A stretch of 7,168 nucleotides of DNA from assembly GCA_002404345.1 (NCBI GenBank), contig DHJN01000230.1:1-7168 (forward strand). The letters run 5' to 3'. Shown piece by piece: positions 1 through 6,108 of the stretch. Made by a program: the position numbers and the translations under genes. The stretch is from Actinobacteria bacterium UBA4719. Lineage in GTDB: Bacteria; Actinomycetota; Actinomycetes; Actinomycetales; Dermatophilaceae. Under the pieces are notes generated by a model, which made no database searches, had not been told where the DNA came from, and was given only the letters and a program-made list of their open reading frames with translations. The number at the start of each line of letters is the position of its first letter. Within the stretch, counting starts at the first letter, position 1.

Positions 1-723
1 AACCCCAAGTCCCAGATGCTGCGTTTCCACACCCAGACCGCCGGGGTGCAGCTGACCGCCCAGCAGCCCGAGGTCAACATGGTGCGCGTCGCCCTGCAGG
101 GACTGGGCGCGGTTCTGGGTGGCACCCAGTCGCTGCACACCAACTCCTTCGACGAGGCAATCGCGCTGCCGAGCCAGAAGGCCGCGCGCCTGGCGCTGCG
201 CACCCAGCAGGTCATCGCCTACGAGACGGACGTGTGCAAGACGGTCGACCCGTTTGCCGGGTCCTACGTGATGGAGTCAATGACCGACGACCTTGAAGCC
301 GCAACTCTGGAGCTGATCCAGGCCGTCGAGGACCGGGGCGGCGCCGTGGCCGCTATCGAGCAGGGCTTCCAGAAGTCCGAGATCGAGCGCTCGGCCTACC
401 GCATCGCCCTGGAGATCGACCATGGCGATCGCACCGTGGTCGGCCTGAACAAGTTCACCCTCGACGAGGAGGAGCCCTTCGAGTCGTTGCGCGCTGACCC
501 CAGGATCGAGGCCGACCAGTGCGAGCGCCTCGCGGTGCTGCGCAAGGAGCGGGACAACGACGCCGTATCGCGTGCGCTGGACTCCGTGCGCACCGCCGCG
601 GCAGGCACCGACAACGTCCTGCTGCCCATGAAGGAAGCCCTGGCCGCTCGCGCCACCGGAGGCGAGGTCGCCCATGCGCTGCGAGACGTCTGGGGCACGT
701 ACGTCCCCAACGACACCTTCTGA
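1..723 (+). CDS. Acyl-CoA mutase (methylmalonyl-CoA mutase family) large subunit, C-terminal 240 residues, 5' truncated by window
   Basis: The frame is open from base 1 to the TGA at 721-723, so the start lies upstream of the window. The visible part is the end of the substrate-binding TIM barrel of the coenzyme-B12-dependent mutase family. Family motifs seen are FHTQTAG, LTAQQPEVNMVRVA, GGTQSLHTNSFDEA, and ET..........DPFAGSY. After this comes a helical linker that ends at WGTYVPNDTF, with no B12-binding domain (no DxHxxG motif). The protein is therefore the large-subunit type (as in isobutyryl-CoA mutase IcmA, or MeaA-like or hydroxyacyl-CoA mutases), in which the cobalamin domain is usually on a separate small protein. 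Such enzymes rearrange the carbon skeleton of acyl-CoA thioesters in the cytoplasm. The exact substrate cannot be told from this fragment. Family assignment is firm; the subtype is open. The last three codons lie inside the first unit of a tandem repeat. Confidence 0.92.
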   Translation, partial: NPKSQMLRFHTQTAGVQLTAQQPEVNMVRVALQGLGAVLGGTQSLHTNSFDEAIALPSQKAARLALRTQQVIAYETDVCKTVDPFAGSYVMESMTDDLEAATLELIQAVEDRGGAVAAIEQGFQKSEIERSAYRIALEIDHGDRTVVGLNKFTLDEEEPFESLRADPRIEADQCERLAVLRKERDNDAVSRALDSVRTAAAGTDNVLLPMKEALAARATGGEVAHALRDVWGTYVPNDTF

Positions 724-825
724 CGCCGACACCTTCTGACGCCGACACCTTCTGACGCCCGGAGTTTCTGACGCCGGCAGTTTCTGACGCCGACACCTTT
801 TGACGCCCGCACCATTTGACGCAGT
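714..825. repeat. Seven tandem 16-bp direct repeats (core TGACGC) spanning the mutase stop codon
   Basis: Seven consecutive 16-base units run without spacers at 714, 730, 746, 762, 778, 794 and 810. Units 1 and 2 are identical (CACCTTCTGACGCCGA). Units 4 and 5 are a second close pair (GAGTTTCTGACGCCGG and CAGTTTCTGACGCCGA). Unit 7 is the most diverged (CACCATTTGACGCAGT). The core TGACGC is invariant in all seven. The mutase stop TGA (721-723) is the TGA of unit 1. Because 16 leaves remainder 1 on division by 3, the TGAs at 721, 737, 753, 769, 785, 801 and 817 step through all three forward frames. The repeats are direct, not inverted, and form no strong hairpin. The function is unknown: protein-binding array, stop-codon-associated repeat, or neutral slippage product. 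Confidence 0.95.
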
Positions 826-841
826 GCCGCGTGAGGAGGAT

Positions 842-847
842 GGAGGG
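842..847 (+). promoter_or_regulatory. Ribosome binding site of the M20 amidohydrolase gene
   Basis: GGAGGG lies 8 nt before the ATG at 856 and is preceded by a second purine-rich block, GAGGAGG, at 833-839. This supports the 856 start. The ATG at 840 is in another frame. Confidence 0.65.
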
Positions 848-855
848 TACCGTCA

Positions 856-2097
856 ATGCTTGTGACCCTTGAGCGCGCCCGTCCCTCGACCGTGGCTGGT
901 TTGGCCATCCTGCGCGAGACGCTGGCCGGACTGGACGACGAGCTCATCGCGTTTCGCCGTTACGTCCACGCACACCCCGAGCTGGCGCGCAAGGAGACCC
1001 GCACCACCGACCTGATCGCGGTCAGGCTGTCTGCCGCGGGTGTTCGGGTGCGGCCACTTGCCGGCACCGGACTGATCGCGGACATCGGGCCGGTCGACCC
1101 GGCATACCGGGTGGCTCTGCGGGCGGACCTGGACGCGTTGCCGGTGGCCGAGCGCACCGACCTGCCGTTCGCCTCGGAGACCGACGGGGTCAGCCACGCC
1201 TGCGGTCACGACGTCCACATCGCGGCAGTCCTGGGTGCGGGTCTGGCGTTGCAGGAACACGCTGACTCCCTTGCAGCAAGAGGGATTGGCGTGCGTCTGA
1301 TCTTCCAGCCGGCCGAGGAGGTGATGCCTGGGGGAGCCAAGGAGGTGATCGAGCAGGGCGGCATCCAGGGAGTCGACCGCATCTTTACCTTCCACTGCGA
1401 CCCAACCATTGACGTGGGTCAGGTGGGGCTGCGCGACGGAGCGATCACCGCGGCTGCCGACACCGTCACCATCACGCTCAGCGGGCGCGGCGGTCACACC
1501 TCGCGGCCGCACCTGACCCAGGACCTGACCTATGCGCTGGGCAAGGTCGTCACAGAAGTCCCCGCGGTGCTCTCGCGCCGGGTCGACCCACGGGCTGTTG
1601 TCGCGCTGGTGTGGGGGACCGTCCACTCCGGCAGCGTTGAGAACGTCATCCCGTCGACGGGCACCGTCAGCGGCACCCTGCGGATGCTCGATGCGCAGCT
1701 GTGGGAGGACATCGGGCCCCTGCTGGAGGAGGTCGTTCAGGCGGTGATCAGCCCGTATGCCGTGACTGCGAAAGTCGAGCACGTGCGGGGGGCTCCGCCG
1801 GTGGTCAACGACCCGGAGTCGGTGGCGAGGCTCCGCTTCGCCGCGGAGCTGATGTTGGGTCCCCATGCGCCGGCGCCCACCGCGCAGTCTCTGGGCGGCG
1901 AGGACTTCGCCTGGTACTTACAGGGGGTGCCGGGGGTCATGGCGAGGTTGGGGACTCGTACCCCTGGGGGTACGACCTACGACCTGCACCAAGGCGACCT
2001 GGTCGTGGATGAGCGGGCGATCGCCATGGGCGCACGACTACTGGTCGGCGCCGTACTGGCAGATGGCCAGCCGTATCGAAAGGGTGCCAGGCACTAG
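856..2097 (+). CDS. M20 family (M20D) metallo-amidohydrolase
   Basis: A 413-residue protein, the usual length for M20D amidohydrolases (hippurate hydrolase, IAA-amino-acid hydrolase, N-acyl-amino-acid amidohydrolase group). These cytoplasmic two-metal enzymes hydrolyse N-acyl or amide bonds. The family landmarks are in order: HAHPEL at 38-43, ADLDALPV at 90-97, SHACGHD at 113-119, FQPAEE at 150-155, H180 in FTFHCD, GRGGHTSRPH at 210-219 in the dimerisation (lid) domain (about 198-305), GGEDF at 347-351, and a final DLHQGD with H378. By family knowledge, C116, H118, the PAEE glutamate, H180 and H378 are the metal and catalytic positions; all are present, so the enzyme looks intact. The start is ATG 856, behind a good purine-rich site. 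The stop TAG shares one base with the GTG start of cdd, so the two are probably translationally coupled. The substrate is unknown; the neighbours suggest a salvage or catabolic role, which is inference only. Confidence 0.93.
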   Translation: MLVTLERARPSTVAGLAILRETLAGLDDELIAFRRYVHAHPELARKETRTTDLIAVRLSAAGVRVRPLAGTGLIADIGPVDPAYRVALRADLDALPVAERTDLPFASETDGVSHACGHDVHIAAVLGAGLALQEHADSLAARGIGVRLIFQPAEEVMPGGAKEVIEQGGIQGVDRIFTFHCDPTIDVGQVGLRDGAITAAADTVTITLSGRGGHTSRPHLTQDLTYALGKVVTEVPAVLSRRVDPRAVVALVWGTVHSGSVENVIPSTGTVSGTLRMLDAQLWEDIGPLLEEVVQAVISPYAVTAKVEHVRGAPPVVNDPESVARLRFAAELMLGPHAPAPTAQSLGGEDFAWYLQGVPGVMARLGTRTPGGTTYDLHQGDLVVDERAIAMGARLLVGAVLADGQPYRKGARH

Positions 2098-2516
2098 TGT
2101 CCGATCCGGCGTCCGTGGACTGGGATCTGTTGCGCGCCAGGGCAACGGAGGCTATGCATCAGGCCTACGCGCCGTACAGCGGGTTCCCGGTCGGCGTGGC
2201 CGGTCTGGTTGATGACGGGCGCATCGTGTCCGGCTGCAACGTCGAGAACGCGGCCTACGGTGTGGCGCTGTGTGCCGAGTGCGGGATGGTCTCGGCGCTG
2301 CACCTCAGCGGTGGCGGCCGGTTGGTGGCGGTGTCCTGCGTCAACGGCAACGGGGATTCGCTGATGCCCTGCGGGCGGTGCCGGCAGCTGTTGTGGGAGC
2401 ACGGTGGGCCCGCTTGCGAGCTGATGACCGCAAGAGGCGTGCGCACCATGGCCGAGGTGCTTCCGGACGCCTTCGGTGGCGATGATCTGGATGACTTCAG
2501 CGCGGCGCACCACTGA
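2097..2516 (+). CDS. cdd: Cytidine deaminase
   Basis: A 139-residue protein, the size of the short tetrameric cytidine deaminases. It converts cytidine and deoxycytidine to uridine and deoxyuridine in the cytoplasm for pyrimidine salvage. Visible motifs are APYSGFPVG (25-33), the substrate-binding CNVENAAYG (47-55), C59-A-E61 supplying a zinc ligand and the catalytic glutamate, and PCGRCRQ (91-97) with the other two zinc cysteines, C92 and C95. The CAE form rather than HAE is typical of the tetrameric class. The C-terminus is rich in Asp and ends SAAHH. The GTG start overlaps the last base of the preceding TAG (TAGTG), a classic coupled junction; AAAGGG at 2080-2085 may help initiation. deoA follows 59 nt later, and its pathway takes up the deoxyuridine made here. 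Confidence 0.95.
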   Translation: MSDPASVDWDLLRARATEAMHQAYAPYSGFPVGVAGLVDDGRIVSGCNVENAAYGVALCAECGMVSALHLSGGGRLVAVSCVNGNGDSLMPCGRCRQLLWEHGGPACELMTARGVRTMAEVLPDAFGGDDLDDFSAAHH

Positions 2517-2561
2517 CCTACGCCGTCAGCGGAACCTGGGCACCCGTCGCACCTCAGGAGT

Positions 2562-2567
2562 GAGAGG
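2562..2567 (+). promoter_or_regulatory. Ribosome binding site of deoA
   Basis: GAGAGG lies 8 nt before the GTG at 2576, with AGGAG just upstream at 2556-2560. The ATG at 2568 is in a different frame, so GTG 2576 is the supported start. Confidence 0.55.
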
Positions 2568-2575
2568 ATGCCGAC

Positions 2576-3880
2576 GTGCCTGAGGCCCATGACGCTGTTG
2601 AGGTCATCGTCGCCAAGCGCGACAAGCAGGAGCTGTCCGACGGGCAGATCGACTGGGTGATCGATGCGTATGTGCGCGCTGTGGTGGCCGACGAACAGAT
2701 GTCGTCCCTGGCCATGGCGATCCTGCTCAACGGCATGAACCGTCGGGAGATCTCGCGGTGGACAGCGGCGATGATCGCGTCCGGCAAGCGGATGGACTTC
2801 TCCTCGTTGTCGCTTCCCACCGCGGACAAGCACTCGACCGGTGGGGTCGGCGACAAGATCACCCTGCCGCTGGTCCCGCTCGTCGCGGCGTGCGGCGTTG
2901 CGGTTCCCCAGCTTTCGGGCCGAGCGCTGGGCCACACCGGCGGGACGCTCGACAAGCTTGAGTCGATCCCGGGCTGGCGTGCGGCGCTGTCCAACGACGA
3001 GATGATGCGCCAGCTCGAGAATGTCGGTGCGGTGATCTGCGCAGCCGGAGAGGGGCTCGCCCCGGCCGACCGGAAGCTCTACGCCTTGCGTGACGTGACC
3101 GGCACCGTCGAGTCCATCGCGCTGATCGCCAGCTCGATCATGAGCAAGAAGATCGCCGAGGGCACCGGCGCGCTGGTGCTCGATGTCAAGGTCGGGTCTG
3201 GAGCGTTCATGAAGGATGTCGTTGCTGCCCGTGAGCTGGCGCGCACGATGGTCGACCTCGGCCAGGACGCCGGGGTGAACACAGTGGCGCTTCTGACCAA
3301 CATGGCGACCCCGCTCGGTCTGACGGCGGGCAACGCCCTCGAGGTTCGCGAGTCGGTCGAGGTACTGGCCGGTGGCGGCCCGCCAGATGTCGTCGAGCTG
3401 ACGCTGGTGCTGGCCCGCGAGATGCTGTCGGCCGCCGGCCGGGGCGACGTCGACCCGGCCGACGCGCTCGAGGACGGGCGAGCCATGGACGTATGGCGCC
3501 GCCTTGTCTCCGCCCAGGGCGGCGACCCGTCCGCGTCCCTGCCCGTCGCGAAGGAGACCCACCAGATCCGGGCCCCCGGCTCCGGCGTGCTGACCAAGCT
3601 TGACGCGCTCCAGGTCGGGATCGCCGCCTGGCGGCTCGGGGCTGGTCGGTCGCGCAAGGAGGACCAGGTCCAGGCTGGAGCGGGTATCGAGATGCACGCC
3701 AAGCCCGGCGCGGTCCTGCGAGCCGGCGACGCGCTGATGACCCTGCACACTGACACGCCCGAGAGGTTCGACCGGGCGATCGACGCGCTGGAGGGTGCGT
3801 ACTTCATTGCCCCAGAAGGCTCCCGGCCCGATCTCCTGCCGCTGGTGATCGAGCGGATCACCGTCACCGGCGAGGACTGA
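2576..3880 (+). CDS. deoA: Thymidine phosphorylase (pyrimidine-nucleoside phosphorylase family)
   Basis: A 434-residue protein, full length for the family. It cleaves thymidine or deoxyuridine with phosphate to the free base and 2-deoxyribose-1-phosphate, in the cytoplasm. Motifs seen are the phosphate-binding KHSTGGVGDK (85-94), the family signature SGRALGHTGGTLDKLE (114-129), LAPADRKLYALRDVTGTVES (161-180), SSIMSKK (186-192) and DVKVGSGAFMK (203-213). R172, S187 and K191 match the pyrimidine-binding Arg, Ser and Lys of E. coli thymidine phosphorylase. The C-terminal alpha/beta domain contains SGVLTKLDALQVGIAAWRLGAGR. The GTG start has GAGAGG 8 nt upstream. The stop TGA is followed directly by the GTG of add, with no gap. 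A pyrimidine-nucleoside phosphorylase with wider specificity is the alternative name; deoA is favoured by context. Confidence 0.95.
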   Translation: MPEAHDAVEVIVAKRDKQELSDGQIDWVIDAYVRAVVADEQMSSLAMAILLNGMNRREISRWTAAMIASGKRMDFSSLSLPTADKHSTGGVGDKITLPLVPLVAACGVAVPQLSGRALGHTGGTLDKLESIPGWRAALSNDEMMRQLENVGAVICAAGEGLAPADRKLYALRDVTGTVESIALIASSIMSKKIAEGTGALVLDVKVGSGAFMKDVVAARELARTMVDLGQDAGVNTVALLTNMATPLGLTAGNALEVRESVEVLAGGGPPDVVELTLVLAREMLSAAGRGDVDPADALEDGRAMDVWRRLVSAQGGDPSASLPVAKETHQIRAPGSGVLTKLDALQVGIAAWRLGAGRSRKEDQVQAGAGIEMHAKPGAVLRAGDALMTLHTDTPERFDRAIDALEGAYFIAPEGSRPDLLPLVIERITVTGED

Positions 3881-4700
3881 GTGCTCAGCGACGACGTCTT
3901 GCGTTGTGCCCCCAAGGCGCTCCTGCACGACCACCTAGACGGCGGGCTGCGCCCACAGACGATCATCGAGCTCGCCGACAGCGTTGAGTACAAGGGACTT
4001 TCGGCGCAGGAGGCAGCCGCGCTCGGTGCCTGGTTCCGTGACAGCTCCAGCTCGGGGTCGCTCGAGCGCTACCTCACGACCTTCGAACACACGGTTGCCG
4101 TCATGCAGACCGTCCACAGCCTGCATCGGGTCGCCAGCGAGTGCGTGCAGGACCTCGCCAACGACGGGGTGGTCTATGCCGAGGTGCGGTATGCACCGGA
4201 GCTGCATCTGGTGGCCGGGTTGTCGCTCGAGGACGCGGTCGAGGCGGTGAACGCAGGCTTCCGGCGTGCGCATCGTCGACGACGTGAGGGTTTCGGCCAG
4301 CCCGTACTCCGCCGACGTCGCCTACGCGGCCACGGCGAACCCGTCCGAGGTGACCCTCGGCCGACTTGCGTCGTACGTGCGCGACCGGCGGATCCCGCTG
4401 GAGATGTGCCCCAGCAGCAACGTCCAGACCGGCGCTGCCGAGTCCGTTGCCCTGCACCCGATCTCACTGCTCAAGCGGCTCAGGTTCCGGGTCACCGTCA
4501 ACACCGACAACCGCCTGATGAGCGGCACGTCCATGACCCGGGAGATGTCGCTCCTGGTCAACGGCGCCGGATGGACGCTGGAGGATGTGCGCTGGGCGAC
4601 GATCAACGCGATGAAGTCCGCTTTCGTCCCGTTCGACGAACGGCTCGCGATCATCGACGACGTGGTGAAGCCAGGCTTCGCGGCCCTGATCCAGGCCTGA
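3881..4700 (+). pseudogene. add: Adenosine deaminase, disrupted by an out-of-frame internal deletion
   Basis: Two parts of one adenosine deaminase lie in different frames. The N-terminal part (GTG 3881 to about 4264, 128 residues) has the zinc motif [12 protein letters not shown] (H16, H18), [16 protein letters not shown] and [14 protein letters not shown]. It ends at AVNAGFR. The C-terminal part (from about 4263 to TGA 4700, about 145 residues) starts at GVRIVDDV. It continues with [46 protein letters not shown] and NAMKSAF. Actinobacterial homologues are roughly 340-365 residues, so about 100 are missing. The loss includes the HAGE segment (zinc His and proton-donor Glu) and the His of GHGVR, so neither fragment could deaminate adenosine. 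Read straight on, the first frame gives unrelated Arg-rich sequence to 4756, running into the convergent gene. GTG 3881 abuts the deoA stop, the last position in the salvage operon. Misassembly is the main alternative. Confidence 0.85.
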
Positions 4701-4727
4701 ACCTTGCGGCTATCCGGCTTCGAGGTT
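4700..4727. terminator. Possible weak hairpin between convergent genes
   Basis: AACCTTGCGGC (4700-4710) can pair with GCTTCGAGGTT (4717-4727) around a 6-nt loop: 10 of 11 positions pair, including two G-T wobbles, with one mismatch. It lies between the add stop and the 3' end of the convergent SRPBCC gene and overlaps that end. There is no T tract on either strand, so a terminator role is tentative. Confidence 0.22.
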
Positions 4728-5159
4728 GGCAAGCCCGGCCTTCATCGATCGGGTGACCGGCAAACCGCGCGTTGCCACGATGAGTGCGGTCATCAATCGA
4801 CCCGAGAGAGTGGTGGGCTTCCGGTCCCAGATCAGGTCGATGGTCGATCCTCCACTGCCTTCTGACCTGACAGTGGTTTGGACGTAGCTGCCGGGTGCGC
4901 AGAAGTTGCTCTCCTTCACCGTCCATCGAACGGTGTCTGGGTCTGACCAGTCGTAGTGCTCGCGGGCCCAGACCGAGGAGCCCGCCATCTTGGTGCCTTC
5001 TCTGACCTCGGCCCAGCTGTCACCGGTCTCGTAGACCTCATACAACGAAGGCGTGATGCCGGGCCAGGTCTTCGGCCGATCTGGTGAGAAGTCGATGAGT
5101 GCCTTGCGGATCCGTTCCGGTGGAATCGTTGAGCTCATGTGAACATCGACGCGTGGCAT
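4710..5159 (-). CDS. SRPBCC (START-like) family protein, hypothetical
   Basis: A 149-residue soluble protein with no signal peptide or membrane segment. The N-terminus [20 protein letters not shown] and the helix-strand pattern that follows fit the SRPBCC helix-grip fold (polyketide cyclase / lipid-transport type): beta strand, two short helices ([22 protein letters not shown]), strands with AEVREGTKM and [19 protein letters not shown], then [11 protein letters not shown] and a long C-terminal helix with [15 protein letters not shown]. Members bind hydrophobic ligands or act in resistance or stress; no ligand can be inferred here. The start at 5159 is supported by AGGAG 6 nt upstream. It lies 40 nt downstream of the RDD gene on the same strand, so the two are probably cotranscribed. 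Its 3' end is 9 nt from the end of convergent add. The function is unknown; the fold assignment is by pattern. Confidence 0.8.
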   Translation of the reverse strand: MPRVDVHMSSTIPPERIRKALIDFSPDRPKTWPGITPSLYEVYETGDSWAEVREGTKMAGSSVWAREHYDWSDPDTVRWTVKESNFCAPGSYVQTTVRSEGSGGSTIDLIWDRKPTTLSGRLMTALIVATRGLPVTRSMKAGLANLEAG

Positions 5160-5165
5160 CTGTTT

Positions 5166-5170
5166 CTCCT
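5166..5170 (-). promoter_or_regulatory. Ribosome binding site of the SRPBCC gene
   Basis: On the minus strand AGGAG stands 6 nt before the ATG whose first base is 5159, fixing this start. Confidence 0.6.
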
Positions 5171-5199
5171 GCGATCTGAGTCAGTTGTCAATACCGACG

Positions 5200-6027
5200 T
5201 TACTCGTGCGGCGAGTCGATCGGGTCCGCTGGGATGAGACGACTTCGCAGGGCGGCGTCCCGCTGCAGCCGGATCCAGTCCCGTCGGCGGCGATCAGCGA
5301 TGACTGCGGCGAGCACGAGCTCCGGATGCGTTCCGGCCGGGGGCGCCGGAGCGACATGGGTGACCACCTCGTCGTGCAGCTGGACACCGAGCGTCGCGCG
5401 CGACTGCGGGCTCAGCAAGGGCGCGCGCATGAGGAACTGCCGGACCGCCATGGCCAGGCCGTCAGGCAGTCGGGCGATGTCCGCGCCGGTCGCCCAGGCA
5501 GCCAGGTGGGGAGGCATCATCGGAGGCGGCGGCAACGTCAGGTGGACCCGCTCCCGCACCACATAGGTGCCGGCGGCGTAGTCGCCGAGCCGCTTGCCCT
5601 TGCCGCTCACCAGCGCGCAGACGAGGGCGGGCACCCCGAGCATGGACCAGATCTCCACGACCCCAACCAGCGCGCGGGTCAGCGCATGGCGAAACCCGAT
5701 CGGCCCGGCATCATCGCGGACGGTCCGCAGGCCCGTGGCGAGCTTGCCCAGCGTACGACCGCGGGTCAGGGTCTCCATCGTGGTTGGCAGGACGACCAGG
5801 ACCAGTGCCACGAGCACGGTCATCGTGACGCCGATGATGGCATCGTCGGCGTTCTGGATCATCAGCCCGGCCACCATCTGGCCGACCGTCAGGGCCATTC
5901 CCGCAATCAGCACGTCAAGGAAGCCGGAGAGTGCGCGCAGCGCGATGCCGGCGGCGGGCAGCTCCAGCGCAACAGCCTCGCCGGTGACGAGGTCGTCGAC
6001 GCCGACGCCGACTGTGCTGCTGCTCAT
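5200..6027 (-). CDS. RDD family integral membrane protein
   Basis: A 275-residue protein with the RDD domain in the first 160 residues. The conserved Arg and Asp are at R31 and D38 in IALRALSGFLDVLIAGM. Other family marks are the GRTLGKLATGLRTVRDDAG segment (90-108), HALTRALVGVVEIW (114-127) and GKRLGDYAAGTYVVRER (144-160). Three hydrophobic stretches at about 33-57, 62-82 and 117-140 are the predicted membrane helices. A proline hinge (PPPPMMPP, 166-173) leads to a soluble C-terminal tail of about 100 residues, Arg-rich near the end (RRRRDW). RDD proteins are mostly of unknown function; some have been linked to ion transport. The ATG at 6027 has no obvious Shine-Dalgarno site. The gene is divergent from the SpoIIM-family gene, with about 80 bp between them. 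That pairing is one I know from other actinobacteria. Confidence 0.88.
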   Translation of the reverse strand: MSSSTVGVGVDDLVTGEAVALELPAAGIALRALSGFLDVLIAGMALTVGQMVAGLMIQNADDAIIGVTMTVLVALVLVVLPTTMETLTRGRTLGKLATGLRTVRDDAGPIGFRHALTRALVGVVEIWSMLGVPALVCALVSGKGKRLGDYAAGTYVVRERVHLTLPPPPMMPPHLAAWATGADIARLPDGLAMAVRQFLMRAPLLSPQSRATLGVQLHDEVVTHVAPAPPAGTHPELVLAAVIADRRRRDWIRLQRDAALRSRLIPADPIDSPHE

Positions 6028-6054
6028 GCTGTTCCGCTGCTCATCTCAGGGTTC

Positions 6055-6060
6055 AGCGTA
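6055..6060 (-). promoter_or_regulatory. Possible -10 element for the RDD gene
   Basis: On the minus strand the hexamer TACGCT fits the TAnnnT -10 pattern. It lies 27 nt before the start codon, which would leave a leader of about 20 nt. No convincing -35 is seen, so this is weak. Confidence 0.25.
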
Positions 6061-6096
6061 TCCGGCCTGGCCGAGCGACCAGGGGCGGTCCGCGAA

Positions 6097-6102
6097 TACA
6101 GT
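6097..6102 (+). promoter_or_regulatory. Possible -10 element giving a leaderless SpoIIM mRNA
   Basis: TACAGT fits the TAnnnT -10 pattern and ends 6 nt before GTG 6109. Transcription would then start at or next to that GTG, with no room for a ribosome binding site, and none is visible. Leaderless genes are common in actinobacteria. The -35 region is poor (about 6074-6079). Confidence 0.35.
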
Positions 6103-6108
6103 ATGGGC

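Noticed and set aside
800..821. TTGACG in the last two units of the 16-bp array as a -35 element for the amidohydrolase operon.
   Set aside because: No acceptable -10 element occurs at normal spacing from either copy (800-805 or 816-821).
396..947. Reverse-strand open frames that translate the 16-bp array into repeated peptides such as RRCRRQKV.
   Set aside because: They exist only because the array has no stop on that strand. They overlap the mutase and amidohydrolase genes and have no family signature.
2535..2558. Hairpin CCTGGG / CCTCAGG between cdd and deoA as a terminator or RBS-masking element.
   Set aside because: The stem is short, with a wobble and a large loop, and there is no T tract. 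It is within chance expectation for high-GC sequence.
2255..3934. A 559-residue reverse-strand open frame.
   Set aside because: It is antisense to cdd and deoA, both of which show full family motifs. The composition is that of a shadow frame.
4262..4756. A 291-residue chimeric reading of add, continuing in its first frame past the junction.
   Set aside because: After about residue 128 the sequence becomes Arg-rich and unlike adenosine deaminase, while the true C-terminal motifs are in the other frame. The frame also runs into the convergent SRPBCC gene.
5186..5191. A perfect TTGACA hexamer on the minus strand between the RDD and SRPBCC genes, as a possible separate promoter.
   Set aside because: No TAnnnT element lies 16-18 nt downstream. 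The correctly spaced hexamer would overlap the ribosome binding site and put the start of transcription past the start codon.
5185..6102. A long forward frame continuous with the SpoIIM-family gene, which would make a 639-residue protein.
   Set aside because: The first 306 codons are antisense to the RDD gene, which has clear domain motifs. The translated part is low-complexity Arg/Gln/His-rich sequence typical of shadow frames in high-GC DNA.
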